DNA of 64,000 nucleotides from Macrosoma leucophasiata (GCA_036365455.1 JAWQUS010000032.1:18360001-18424000), one strand, 5' to 3'; counted from the stretch's first letter, positions 20,580 through 31,509 are shown. Notes: generated by a model from the letters alone, not told the origin. Translations and numbers: made by a program.

Positions 20580-21300
20580 ATTCTTTCCAAAAAACTGATA
20601 GAGGGTGATTAAGAAAAGTAACAGAAACCAAAAAACATTTTTTGGAATTTTTGGCTGTCTGTCTGTCTGCCTGGTATGTTATAACTTCGAAACTACTCAA
20701 CGGATTTAAACGTGGTTTTCACAGTTGGAATATATTATTGTATATTAATTATAATTAGGAGCATTGTTCCGTCAAAATCGGTTAACGGGAAAGGAAGTTA
20801 TGATCATATGATAACTGCCTCGGTAGCCTAGTGGTAGCAGGCCACTACTACTACGCTGAGGTCCTGGGTTCGATTCCCGGGTAGGGGGTTATCAGAGATA
20901 ATAGTGAAAAAGCCTTTATCTCTGGTTCAATTGGGATTTTTCCATTTTCTGGAAATTTCTCAGTACCTCAAAGTTTGGTCACGTGCCCGGAGATGTCAAC
21001 AGGCTCGCCACCTGTTACATGGGCCAAAACGTAAACGGCGAATCGTGGGTGTTTGCATGTATGCTTGAATGCATGCATTTACCTCTGCCTACCCCTTCGG
21101 GGATTACAGGCGTGAAGTTACGTTTTTTTTTTTAAGTTACGAAGTTATGATCAATTGAAAATTTACTTCATGCACTGCTTCAAAACTTTTACATAAACGT
21201 GTTTAATTTAGACTAGCTGTGCCCGCAACTTCGTCCGCGTAGAATTTAATAAAATTAATGTTCTGTATCCACGCGAATGATGTCGTGGGCGCAGCTAGTA
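20580..21300. mobile_element. J2 element split by B SINE
   Basis: It is homologous to 4190-4577 ('aactgatag', 'gtaacagaaaccaaaaaa', 'gtctgtctgtctgcctgg', 'aacgtggttttcacag', then 'ctagctgtgcccgcaacttc' with its inverted answer near 21280). B2 interrupts it. Confidence 0.75.
20807..21140 (+). mobile_element. B SINE, copy 2, full length, with 13-bp target duplication
   Basis: The tRNA-like head has A box TAGCCTAGTGG and B box GGTTCGATTCC. The tail runs from 'taccccttcggggattacag' to a T-run. GAAGTTATGATCA is present at 20794-20806 and 21141-21153, and occurs once-like in the uninterrupted J2 copy near 4405-4420 (diverged). A few extra bases ('tatgata', 'aagttac') lie between the duplication and the element. 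Confidence 0.9.
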
Positions 21301-21690
21301 TTTGCATAAGACCTTGAATAGCACAAAAACATCGACTTCAAAAGAAAAATGTTGTCGTCGATTCTGTTTATTTTTTTAAGTTCATGAACTATAATAATAA
21401 GATCAGCATGAATGAACATCGGGTACAAAAAAGGGACAACGGCTGAAGAGAATTTGGACAAAGTAAAACAGACTGATCTATTTTTGAACAACATTGTTTC
21501 ATACTCCGATAATGTCTGTGGAAATATTCTAAGAAAATTATGTAAAAGGAAAATCTTTTAAGTGAGTTCTCACTCAGTTGAGGTGTTCCGTATAGTACAA
21601 CACAATAGAATAATTGGTTATTTGATAAATAATATCAGAGTTTTACAAAAATGTCTTAATATCAAAATTTACTTAACATGTAACAAACTT
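21301..21690. other. Unassigned
   Basis: AT-rich; one 79-codon open frame on the minus strand has no recognisable features. Confidence 0.35.
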
Positions 21691-21694
21691 TTAA

Positions 21695-21898
21695 TGGGAT
21701 TAGAGCTCCAGTGGCGGAGTTCGCGGGTGTATTATACACACCGCATTACCTAATATACTTGCCGCTAAATGGTAGTGTTCAGCACTATCGTGGTCCGGTC
21801 AGGTGGTTATGTACGGCCCTGTAATTTCCGGCACAGAGGCTTAACACCTTAGGCCTCAGGAGTGGTAACGCATCTGCATTTTGACCTCTGGTCTCCGC
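21695..21898 (+). mobile_element. A retroposon, 3'-truncated
   Basis: It begins at 'ggattagagctcc' and breaks off after 'ttttgacctctggtc'. An oppositely oriented A piece follows at once. Confidence 0.85.
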
Positions 21899-21907
21899 GC
21901 CCATTGG

Positions 21908-21990
21908 AATGGTAGTATGGCGGCAAGTATATTAGGTAATGCGGTGGTGCCTACGCCCGCGAGCGCCGTCACTGGAGCTCTACCGCAAGT
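21908..21990 (-). mobile_element. A retroposon, 5' end only
   Basis: It has the A hairpin end in antisense ('tgcctacgcccgcgag', 'actggagctctaccgc'), inverted relative to its left neighbour. Confidence 0.8.
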
Positions 21991-22364
21991 AAAAAATTAA
22001 AAGGTAATAAGTTAGGCTTATTAATTATTAGGTATTGTAATTTGTCAACGGAACCCTAAAAAGGAAAATTGTGTAAGATTTATAATGTTAAAGACGGTTT
22101 GAGCCGCGCCCCGGGCCACGTCTTATTTATGAAGGAACCTTTCACTTAAATATAAATTATATTCAGAATTGAAGAGTATCTTTCTATGTATACCCAATAA
22201 TTAAGATCTACAGTGCCTACCCGTCTATAAATATTGCACTTCGAGCTAAATAAAGGGACAATCGGCTAGTTTCGTCTTCGTACAGCTTTGTCTCTGCTGC
22301 ACACTGCCTACGTAAGCACGGTATTGGCAGAGAATATATAATAATATGAATAATAATAATATGA

Positions 22365-22728
22365 AGCGCGCATGGCCCAGCGGCTGGTGTAGATCGTAAG
22401 CGATCTCCTCGGTTAAGCACTACGGGCGCGGTCGGGTAGTGTGATGGGTGACCGCTAGTGGCAAATTAAATGCGCGTTTCCGTGCTTCGCAGGGCACGTT
22501 AAGCCGTCGGTCCCGGTTGCTATCGATGGATAGCAGTCGTTAAACCTTGTCGGAGGCCTTATGGGCGGTTTGAAAACATCCGACAGTGGGTTGGCCACTA
22601 ACCCACCCACCTCCACCAATCCGCATTGGAGCAGCGTGATGGAGTAAGCTCCAGGCCTCCCCCCAAAAAAGGGGAGAGACTCGTGCCCAGCAGTGGGACG
22701 TATAATGGATTGCCATTATTATTATATA
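22365..22728 (+). mobile_element. E SINE, copy 3: 5S rRNA-like head, best preserved
   Basis: The first hundred bases look like 5S rRNA rather than tRNA. They hold a box-A-like 'GGTTAAGCACTACGG', an intermediate-element-like 'GGGCGCGGT' and a box-C-like 'GATGGGTGACCGCTAGTGG', in that order and with 5S-like spacing (22411-22461). The body holds 'ttaagccgtcggtcccggtt' and 'ggcggtttgaaaacatccga'. The 3' end 'cagcagtgggacgtataatg' plus (att)n looks borrowed from an insect LINE. This matches the layout of SINE3-type elements, transcribed by Pol III through the 5S internal promoter. Activity cannot be judged. Confidence 0.8.
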
Positions 22729-23955
22729 ATAATACTACGTATTGGTCAAAAGTTAATCAAAATGGTCGACAGACGTCACATTGGTTTTGTGCGAAAGAGA
22801 TAACGCTCAGAGCCGAAATCGCCTGCCTTATGTCGATATGCAATAATAATATATCTTACGGCATACTGTATGTATACGATACGATATATGATTGTAGATA
22901 ACTTAATTTAATTATTAGGTATCTATACATATAAAAGAAAAATACCATTGAAATTAAATATCTCATTGTATAATGAATAATTATGCTATTTGTGATTTAT
23001 TCAGCTTCAAGAATTACTTAAACTCATTATTCTTGGAGCAAATAAGCGGAAGTGCGAAGCGGCTTTGCACTATATAATTTTACTGTTTTCAATTACAAAG
23101 TTAATCAGTCGACACACAGTCAGCGGCAGTAAAGTCACGTTTTCAAATGTAGGATGGAATGAGTAAAGTCGGACTACATTATAATCCAACCGCAACTGAT
23201 TGATGTGTTATCTAAATAGCGTCTGATTTTGAAAGGTGTTATGAATCTTACAACTCTCCTTTAAGAATCGTGCTGGAATATCATAATACCACAGAAGCAG
23301 TACTGTGTTCCCAAACGAGTTATTTGATTGCAGTGACGCATAGACGACACAACGCCGCTTCTCTCCCATAGTCGATGCCGTGACATAAACCCATTAAATG
23401 AAAGTCAAATTTCACTATTTACTTTAAACTGACTTTTGACATTGTCAAACACATATTGGACCTCGGTTAAGAAAAAGAAAATATTCTTTTAAATTTCGAA
23501 TAGGTCTTTACAGATACTTTCAAAACGTCAAGTAGTGAGTACAAGACGTAAGTAGTGGCGACAACTGTTTAAATTGCAGTTTAAACTCGAGTTTAGCCTA
23601 GAACTTGTTTAAAAACGTCGCGTCGATGAAAACCACCATTAAAAACGTAGCGTTTTAACCGCTGTCAGTGTGTCGAGCACTTAGTAGTTACACCGGCCTG
23701 AGTGATCTGGAAAGCTAATCGAGCTTGAAATATGACCCAGTTCGCTCCACATCACTGTACGTGTATTTGCTCTGTTAAATGCTTTATCTCACCTTTTTCA
23801 AAAAATGTGTATGGATATTTCAATTGATAAATGATTTAACTATATATTTTGATGATTTGGCTGTATGACCAGCCAGGTGGAGTCAGCAGCAGTAACAGAG
23901 ATTTCGGAATGAGAGTATGAAATTAAAAATATGAAAAGAAAAGGAAGAAAAATTT
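22729..23955. other. No gene recognised
   Basis: The 'cgaataggtctttacagata' piece near 23497-23540 matches 3085-3125. The rest, including 23100-23400 and 23560-23760, is unmatched within the window and has no ORF of note. Confidence 0.45.
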
Positions 23956-24026
23956 GACTCCGGGAGGATTTGAACCACAACCAGAGGATAATCAGTCTAG
24001 CCGCTTTACCACTTAGCTACCGAAGC
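23956..24026 (-). mobile_element. D-related tRNA-like segment with a different head
   Basis: On the minus strand it begins GCTTCGGTAGCTAAGTGG (A box TAGCTAAGTGG), has B box GGTTCAAATCC, ends CCGGAGTC and is followed by 'aaatttttcttcc'. Acceptor pairing includes wobble pairs and the anticodon loop is too long. The 3' flank is the same as that after the D tRNA-like part, although the tRNA-like sequence itself is different. Confidence 0.65.
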
Positions 24027-24129
24027 TGATATCCGCGCGTCGAATTTCTCTCTCACTTTTTAATCGGAATCGGTTAAATCAAAAGGTTTATTAGTAGGTA
24101 CTATTTATTTAAACCTAAATTGTATGTTT

Positions 24130-24452
24130 ATAAACGTAACTTCACGCCTGTAATCCCCGAAGGGGTAGGCAGAAGTAAATGCATGCATTCTAGTATACCG
24201 GCGAATCGTGGGTGATGCATCACGATTCGCCGGTTACGTTTTGGGCCATGTAACAGGTGGCGAGCCTGCTGACATCTTCTGCACATTACCAAACTTCAAG
24301 GTACTGGGAAATTGCCAGAAAATGGAAAAATCCCAATAGAACCAGAGATAATGGACTTTACACCATTATCTCTGATAGCCCCCTACCCGGGAATCGAACC
24401 CAGGACCTCAGCGTAGTAGTAGTGGCCTGCTACCACTAGGCTACCGAGGCAG
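24130..24452 (-). mobile_element. B SINE, copy 3, with internal palindrome
   Basis: The element is full length with an intact head ('ggctaccgaggcag' in antisense). In place of the usual 'gcatacatgcaaacaccc' there is an inverted duplication near 24195-24238: 'ccggcgaatcgtg', a 10-nt spacer, then 'cacgattcgccgg'. Confidence 0.9.
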
Positions 24453-24958
24453 TTATAAATCTACTACCCCAGTTAAGCAAAAAGGGACCACGGCCAGATT
24501 ACAGAAGTTGTTGAAGTTAAGTATAATTGGTTTTCAAGTATATAACCCTCCATTTGGGCTTCGCCGTAGTCGGATGAAAAAGTTAAATATTGGATTCAGG
24601 TCAGAAATTCGTGTTGGCCGCATTCGTACTAATTACCAGTTAGTCTGCACTTGTTCCACCGTATGTAGTACATTAATCCCGGGGGATGCATTCCAGTTTA
24701 GCGAAAAATATTTTCTGCTTAGCTTGTTAGGGTAGAGTTTTAGGACCTTTAGGATACCTATATTTTTTCAAAGTTTTTCAAATTTTTAAGCCAAGTCTTA
24801 AAATACAGAAAATAGTCCTTTACCAATAGATTTACAGGAAAACTTATAAGAAGTGAAATACTAAAGGTAATGTAGAAAAAAAAACAACAATTTGCACCCC
24901 GAGAGCGGCAGCAAAAGTGAAAACTTGAATATTAACATAGTGCGTTTTTTGTTTTTGA
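24453..24958. other. Unassigned
   Basis: No ORF with recognisable content. Short A-runs near 24875. Confidence 0.4.
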
Positions 24959-25170
24959 CGACCCGGTTAGTCCAGCGGTGCGAAACCACCGTTTGATTCG
25001 AAGGGTCGCGGGTTCGATCCCCGCACCGGAACAAATATTTGTATGGCCTACAGATATTTGTTTCGGGTCTGGGTGTTTGTGTATGTGTTGTATGTGTGCA
25101 ACGGCACCCACGACACAGGTTTATACCTACTGTGGGGCTGTGAGTGTAAGCGTATTTTTTTTTTTTGTTT
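24959..25170 (+). mobile_element. I SINE, copy 4, with complete tRNA-like head
   Basis: The head 24961-25032 has A box TAGTCCAGCGG and B box GGTTCGATCCC, with acceptor-like ends 'acccgg' and 'ccggaac'. The body runs through 'tttgtttcgggtctgggtg' and 'acacaggtttatacctac' to 'gtaagcgta' and a T-run. It is a tRNA-derived SINE rather than a gene, because the body recurs with and without the head at six other loci. Confidence 0.85.
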
Positions 25171-25373
25171 GTTTCGTTGCACCACCACCACTAACCCCAG
25201 CAACGCCACCAACGCCACTAATACCACCAACGCAATTCGCCAGCTACGTTTTGTGCCATGTAATTGGCGAGTTTATTGTCAATATTGTCATTCCAAAACA
25301 CCGACACTAGGTAACTTCCGAAAAACAGAAAAATTCCAATACTCGAAAATATGACGAACGACAGGTATATGTA

Positions 25374-25592
25374 TTTTATTTCAAAGAAAAATGGAAAGAA
25401 AAATTTGACTTCAGGCGAGACTCGAACTCGCGGCCTACTGGGAATCTAGTCCAGCCGCTCTTCCAATTGAGCTACTGAAGTCCTGCCCGATTTGTCAAAT
25501 CTTTCCTTCACATTTATTGCCTTGCTTTATGGTAGCAGTAGCGCCATCTATTGTCAACCATGCTAGTTAGGCAACCGATATAATAGACTTTT
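25374..25592 (-). mobile_element. D element, copy 2, monomer with 12-bp target duplication
   Basis: The tRNA-like part is at 25407-25482. CAGGTATATGTA occurs at 25362-25373 and 25593-25604, defining a 219-bp insertion: A/T-rich end, tRNA-like part, then a 110-bp leader ending 'gactttt'. No T1 motif is present, so this is the simplest form of D in the window. Confidence 0.9.
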
Positions 25593-25604
25593 CAGGTATA
25601 TGTA

Positions 25605-26102
25605 GTTCGTTCAATTGCAAAAAACTGATTGCGCAGATTTAAAGACCCTCTTATGATTCGATCAATCCCGAACGACACAAGACATAATATCTAAATAACA
25701 CTTGAACAGAACCCAGGAACCCAGCACACCAGTAGTGACCTGCAAGCACTCGACAAGACAGTTCATAATTGATGAAATAATTTAAATGAATTCATTAATC
25801 AATGTTAAAGCCGTAAGCACAGTATCTAATAGATAAGCAAATTGGGTACTGTTATGAAATTGGCAACCTTTATTGTGAGTTCGACTCTGTCGTTTTAATT
25901 GGACTGTCGGTTTTTTGACCTTCATGATCCCGATGGCTTTGCGTCCACTAGAGACGTGGACGCTAAGCTAGGTAAGCACGTTTGCGTTGAATGCCAAAAG
26001 CAAAACCAGTTAACAGATTTTATACTATTTAAAAACGGGATGGGTCGCCTCAGCGACGACTATCCTTCCTCAATTTTTTTTTTATTGTTCCTCAGCTCCT
26101 AC
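25605..26102. other. Unassigned
   Basis: The plus-strand open frame at 25899-26108 (MDCRFFDLHDPDGFAS...) has no recognised motif and ends at the border of a SINE. No splice sites are evident. Confidence 0.35.
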
Positions 26103-26717
26103 TGGTAACGTAACATCACACCTGTAATCCTCGAAGGGGTAGACAGAGGTTAATGCATGCACTCAAGCATACATGCATTTTATTGGTGGTAGAGCTCCAG
26201 TAACGGAGCTTGCGGGCGTAGGCACCACCGCATTACGTAACTTACTTGTCGCTAAATGGTAGTGTTCAGCACTATCGTGTTCCGGTCAGGTGGTAATGAA
26301 CGGCCCTGTAATTTCCGGCACAGAGGCATAACACCTTTGGCCTCAGGAGTGGTAATGCATCTGCATTTTGACCTTGGTCTTGGTGTAAGTGTTTATAGGC
26401 TGCAGTCATCACTTAACATCAATGTGAACTGCATGCTTGTTTGCCACTTCCATTACATAAAAAAAATGCAAATACCCACGAGTCGCCGATAACGTTTAGG
26501 CCCATGTAACAGGTGGTGAGCCTGTTGCCATTTCCGGGCACATTACCTAACGCCAAGGTACTGGGAAACTCCCAGAAAATGGAAAAATCCCAATAGAACC
26601 AGAGATAAAGGATTTTAAACCGTTAACTCTGATAGCCCCCGACCCGGGAATCGAACCCAGGACCTCCAGCGTAGTAGATAGTAGTGACCTGCTACCACTA
26701 GGCTACTGAGGCTGTTA
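26103..26717 (-). mobile_element. B SINE, copy 4, interrupted by A
   Basis: The tail part (26103-26177) and head part (from 26466) of one antisense B copy are separated by a full-length A element. Both halves are continuous in B sequence when A is removed. Confidence 0.9.
26178..26465 (+). mobile_element. A retroposon, full length, inside B
   Basis: It begins 'tattggtggtagagctcc' and ends with an A-run. ATGCA at 26173-26177 and 26466-26470 is a plausible 5-bp target duplication. Confidence 0.9.
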
Positions 26718-26779
26718 TAGTGTGATGATATATAGACATATCTCTGTAGATGGACTATCCAATACCAAAAAAATCTTCA

Positions 26780-27200
26780 ATTTGACTTTTTTTTTTTACG
26801 CGGGGAAACCCTTTATGCGTGTATACTACCCACCGTCTAGTGGGGAACTGACGGCAGGTGGTATAAGAGACTCTTACTCACTAATGGTGAGATTCACAGA
26901 CCGCACTACGACTTTACTTTGAGCAAAGTATGCTTAGAACTGTCAGAAATGTATGGGTTTTGACAGTTCGAAGCGTACTTTGCTCGAAAGTAAAGTCGTA
27001 GTGCGGTCTGTGAATCTCACCATAAAACCCCGCGGCGTTCCTCCTCGACGTCTTTTGTTGCGGAGTCACGGAAAAACTGCAGTATACTTCCGCGACTCCA
27101 GCGGCAGCTGCACAAATCCGGGCCCATTAAGAATTCGATTTAGAATTCGAACCAGTGACGGTCCTGAGTTAAGCACAATCAAACAAACAAACAGACTTTG
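26780..27200. mobile_element. Unnamed LINE-tail-like segment hosting V
   Basis: It contains 'acgcggggaaaccctttatg', 'gaactgacggcaggtggt' and, after V, 'ccgcggcgttcctcctcgac'. I believe this wording occurs in insect LINE 3' ends, but there is no second copy here to confirm it. Confidence 0.35.
26885..27022. mobile_element. V: 138-bp MITE with 51-bp inverted ends
   Basis: The ends begin TGGTGAGATTCACAGACC and are inverted copies with two differences over about 51 bp. TAA flanks both sides (26882-26884 and 27023-27025), which fits the 3-bp target duplications of PIF/Harbinger elements. Confidence 0.85.
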
Positions 27201-27221
27201 TCACAAATCTTCAGATATATA

Positions 27222-27512
27222 TTTTTTTTTTTTTATGTCATGTTAGTGGCAAACAAGCACGCAGTTCACATTGATGTTAAGTGATGACTGCAGCCTATAG
27301 ACACCCACATGAAGACCAAGGCCAAAATGCAGATGCGTTACCACTCCTGAGGCCTAAGGTGTTATGCCTCTGTGCCGGAAATTACAGGGCCGTACATTAC
27401 CACCTGACCGGAACACGATAGTGCTGAACACTACCATTTAGCGGCAAGTAAATTAGGTAATGCGGTGGTGCCTACGCCCGCGAGTTCCGTCACTGGAGCT
27501 CTACCACCAGTA
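27222..27512 (-). mobile_element. A retroposon, full length
   Basis: It runs from the T-run to 'ctctaccaccagtaaaata', with no internal deletion. Confidence 0.9.
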
Positions 27513-27954
27513 AAATAAAAAATAAATTTGTTATTGGTATCTGGATCGATCAAAATATCGTTCTCAATCTAGATTGGTGCGATGCGCGATCAAATGTGCA
27601 ATTTAAGGACCAGCGGTAAGTGTACGCTTAACTTTAGTTTTGACAAAAAATAAATCGTAAAACGATAATTTTAAATTATTTATCTGACCTTCATAGTCAA
27701 GCAAATCAATTCAACATTGATTTCGGCCAAATATTTGCATTAATTATAAAATTAGAAGGAAATAATAATATGACTTAATGATATGGATCTCTATATTTAA
27801 AAAAAAATGTACTTTTGTTTTTATGAATTTCTAACTTTATTAAGTGGCAAACAAGCATCTTAAACCCATTCACGTTCATGGTAAGCGAAAAACTATAGCC
27901 TAAAACATCTATCTTAATCTATTTAAATAAAAATCAATTGCTGTTCGTTAGGCT
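27513..27954. other. Unassigned AT-rich sequence
   Basis: Only a short A-like scrap ('taagtggcaaacaagcatct') is seen near 27840. Confidence 0.4.
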
Positions 27955-28130
27955 CGCTAAAACTCGAGAAAGGCTAGACAGATTTGGCTAGGTAAAAAAA
28001 TATGAAATTGAAATTGAAGGGAAATAGTAAAAACCACAATTTCATTTTCCCATACAAATAGTCCGTATTTATCAAATCTTTGACACATTATTTCATTGTG
28101 AGGTAAAACGAAGTTTGCCGGGTCTGCTAG
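27955..28130. repeat. R repeat, copy 2
   Basis: It shares 'aattgaagggaaatagtaaa' with the left edge of the window and ends 'acgaagtttgccgggtctgc'. Confidence 0.65.
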
Positions 28131-28205
28131 TATATATATAAATTACGTGTCACAGTGTTTGTCCGCGATGGACTCCTAAACTACTTAACCGATTTTAATC
28201 AAACT

Positions 28206-28498
28206 TTTTTTTTTTTTTTTATGTAATAAAAGTGGCAAACAAGCATACAGTTCACATTGATGTTAAGTGATGACTGCAGCCTATAGACACCCACACAATG
28301 ACCAGAGGTCAAAATGCAGATGCGCTGCCACTCCTGAGGCATTAGGTGATATGCCTCTGTGCCTGAAATTACAGGGCCGTACATTACCACCTAACCGGAA
28401 CACGATAGTGCTGAACACTACCATTTAGCGGCAAGTATATTAGGTAATGCGGTGGTGCCTACGCCCGCGAGCTCCGTCACTGGAACTCTACCACCAGT
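28206..28498 (-). mobile_element. A retroposon, full length
   Basis: The inner hairpin end reads 'gagctccgtcactggaactc', with one mismatch in the stem. Confidence 0.9.
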
Positions 28499-28852
28499 GA
28501 ACAAAAACTTGCACACCGTGTGCAGTTACCCTAACTTAAAAGATAGGATAGCATTCATCTCAATTCATAGTCGTAATATTAAGTAAGTACCTAAATTGCA
28601 ACCGTGCGAAGCCGGGGCGGGCCGCTAGTATATATATAAAAATCTCAAAATTTAATGTATGTGCGTTGCCGTTCGCGAGGACTATACTCGCATTACCTAA
28701 TTTACTTGCCACTATATGATAGAGCTCAGCGCTACCTGCACGGATGCATCTATACCTATTCACGTGTCAGGTGTAAGATAAATGGCCATGTTCGGAGAAA
28801 TGATGAAATTCAAATTAATTAATTAATTCAAACAACGTAACTTACTAACTAT

Positions 28853-29133
28853 TTACTGGTGGTAGAGCTCCAGTAACGGAGCTCGCGGGCGTAAGCACCA
28901 CCGCATTAAATAATATACTTGCCGCTAAATGGTAGTGTTCAGCACTATCGTGTTCCGGTCTGGTGGTAATGAACGGCCCTGTAATTTTCGGCACATGGGC
29001 ATAACACTTTAGGCGTGGTAACACATCTGCATTTTGATCTTGGTCTTTGTGTGGGTGTCTATACGCTGCAGTCATCACTTAACATCAATGTGAACTGCAT
29101 GCTTGTTTGCCACTTCCGTAACATAAAAAAAAA
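28853..29133 (+). mobile_element. A retroposon, full length
   Basis: It has a short internal deletion at 'ctttaggcgtggtaacac'. Its A-tail abuts B5 directly. Confidence 0.9.
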
Positions 29134-29428
29134 TCTTCACGCCTGTAATCCCCGAAGGGGTAGGCAGAGGTAAATGCATGCATTTAAGCATACATGCAAA
29201 CACCCACGATTCACTAGTTACATTTCTGCCCATGTAACAGGTGGCGAGCCTGTTGCCATCTCGCACATAACCAAACTCCGAGGTACTGGGAAACTTCCAG
29301 AAGATGGAAATATGCCAATAGAACCAGAGATAAAGGATTTTGAACCGTTATCTCTGATAGACCCGGGTATCAAACCCAGGACCTCCAGCGTAGTAGTTGT
29401 GGCCTGCTACCACTGAGCTACTGAGGCA
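29134..29428 (-). mobile_element. B SINE, copy 5
   Basis: The head has 'gctactgaggcagt' in antisense. The usual 'ccccgacccgggaatcga' is shortened to 'acccgggtatcaaa', damaging the B box. Confidence 0.9.
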
Positions 29429-29835
29429 GTACAAACAAGCAAACCTGCGGCATTAGACGTTTCTACCAACAATTTCAGAGTTACACCACAAGCCTTGTGA
29501 ATTATTTATTTGTTCAAAACTTCTACTGAAAATATACATGCAATTGACTAGGTGCGCGCGCCACTCTCTCCGAGCAACTGGTTATTCAATGAACATTTAT
29601 TATTTATAAGGTGACCGCGTAGGTATTCACTGTGGAAGAGTTAGATGTGGCCTGTCTGGAAAATTACTCTGTTTTTGTTCTCTAATTTATGTGAAGATTA
29701 AATTTTGAATTAGTTTATATGTTAATAGGTTATATGAAACGTATATAATCGAGATTTAGGTACTTGTGGGAGACTTCCACTGACTTAGCTCGGATTTATC
29801 GTAGGTAGGTACTTCCTTATCTATTTGACGCCAAC
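29429..29835. other. Unassigned
   Basis: No repeat match within the window and no coding signal. Confidence 0.4.
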
Positions 29836-29836
29836 T

Positions 29837-30550
29837 GGGGTGCGACCGCCTATCGACATAGCTATTGTCGTTGTCATTGCTGTCAAAGGAGATGTTGCAA
29901 GAATGTATGAACCTCCGGCCATGTATTGTACACAATATCATTAAACAGGCATAATCAATATAAAAACGTTTTTTACTGCATATTTTCACTTATTTAGCTT
30001 TGTTTGCAGTTACAAAACATTATTTGCAGTTAGAATTGCTACTCAAAACCAACATGGCGAATATGGCGGGCAATGTCATTTTGACATTTTCATTTTTTGA
30101 ATTGTTTTTTGATTATAATACTTGGAGAAAAAATGTGATATTTTCTAAATACTATCGAAATAGATTGATCCCAAGCGTCGGCTGTATCGCCGCCATGTTG
30201 AACATAGTTGAAAATGATAAAATCGTTTGAATTGAATGTGGTTGTAACTCTAAAATATATTCGTGAATAAATTAATTGTATTTTTTTCGGATTCTTCTTT
30301 AATTTACCCATTTTTTGAGGACGTGTACGAACCAGAGCCGAGCTCGCAACATCTCCTTTTCATGTCGATTTTTACTTTAACTAGATAACAATAACCGAAA
30401 TAATCTACCATTATCGCTTGTTTCTCACCTACGAAAGCAAGAAAAACAATCAGATTATCACTACTGCTTTTAAAGGAGCTACAAATCGACATGAAAATTT
30501 GACAGCTATGACACCGACAACAGCAATGTCGATAGGCGGTTGCACCCCTG
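29837..30550. mobile_element. Q: MITE with about 75-bp inverted ends, hosting G
   Basis: The left end 'ggggtgcgaccgcctatcga' and right end (inverse of 'ggggtgcaaccgcctatcga') match inward through 'gctgtcaaa' and, beyond the G insertion, 'ttttcatgtcgattt'. The CAGGGGTGC-like terminus of the right end resembles hAT elements, but no 8-bp duplication is seen. Confidence 0.75.
29888..30356 (+). mobile_element. G MITE, copy 2, intact, inside Q
   Basis: It is 469 bp with 11-bp inverted ends GGAGATGTTGC/GCAACATCTCC, and is AT-rich inside ('gttttttactgcatatttt', 'caacatggcgaatatggcg'). It sits between AAA and TTT. It contains small open frames without recognisable content. Confidence 0.9.
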
Positions 30551-30670
30551 GTAACGTTCAGCTATATTGTGGACCGGTTAACTGCTATTAAATGATATCG
30601 TGATTACCATCACTTGGTGAAACAATTCAAGTCTCAAGACACACCGCGAACACTCGGCTAAAATTCTATA

Positions 30671-30988
30671 AACGTAAACGTAACTTCACGTCTGTAATCC
30701 CCGAAGGGGTAGGCAGAGGTAAATGCATGCATTGAAGCATCCATGCAAACACCCACGATTCGCCGGTTACGTTTTGACCCATGTAACAGGTGGCGAGCCT
30801 GTTGCCATATCCGGGCACATTACCAAACTCCGAGGTACTGAGAAACTTCCAGAAAATGGAAAAATCCCAATAAAACCAGAGATAAAGGATTTTAAACCGT
30901 TATCTCGGATAGTCCCCGACCCGGGTATCGAACCCAGGACCTCCAGCGTTGTAGTAGTGGCCTGCTACCACTAGGCTACTGGGGCAGT
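30671..30988 (-). mobile_element. B SINE, copy 6, full length, 12-bp target duplication
   Basis: TAAAATTCTATA lies at 30659-30670 and 30989-31000. The matching single site in X2 reads 'caaaattccata' near 51654. Confidence 0.95.
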
Positions 30989-31055
30989 TAAAATTCTATA
31001 CAAACGCTTATTCTGGTTACCTACTACATAGCCATCAATCAGGACGTGTTTTTAA

Positions 31056-31363
31056 AGCAAATCGGCCCAACGGTCGCGGTGGACCGGAGGGGAGTAGCCA
31101 TAGCGTTTATAACCGATGTAAAACAGTCTATCATTTTTTGCGGGGGAAATACGTGTAACACACACTCACAATACAAAAATCGTCTATTACTCCGAAACTC
31201 ACACATTGACTTAAACAAAATAGATAATCAATTTCACGCACACATTTAAATATCTAGGCGACAGGCATAGGACCATTTGGTCTTGTACTTTGACAGAGGG
31301 GAAAGTCTGCATATGGCTACTCCCCTCCGGTCCGCCGCGGCCGGTGGCCCGTGTTGCTCTATG
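31056..31363 (+). mobile_element. C MITE, copy 2
   Basis: The left inverted end is decayed, the right end is intact to 'gttgctctatg'. GTTTTTAA (31048-31055) and GTTTTTAC (31364-31371) form a near-perfect 8-bp target duplication. X2 has a single 'gtatttac' there. Confidence 0.85.
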
Positions 31364-31509
31364 GTTTTTACACGCCCATACACAATTGCCCGCTCGCAAC
31401 TACAGTGCACGAAGCTGCCGACACTCAAAGGGAGGTCCGGGTTGCAAGAGTGGATATCAGGCGAAACGTCGAAGTGTCCATTCTATACATAGTAGGTAAT
31501 ATTACATAT

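Noticed and set aside
24961..25032. Functional tRNA gene at the head of I4
   Set aside because: It is continuous with a repeated SINE body and the anticodon region does not fold normally.
25407..25482. Functional tRNA gene in D
   Set aside because: The segment is part of a dispersed element with target duplications and has an oversized anticodon loop.
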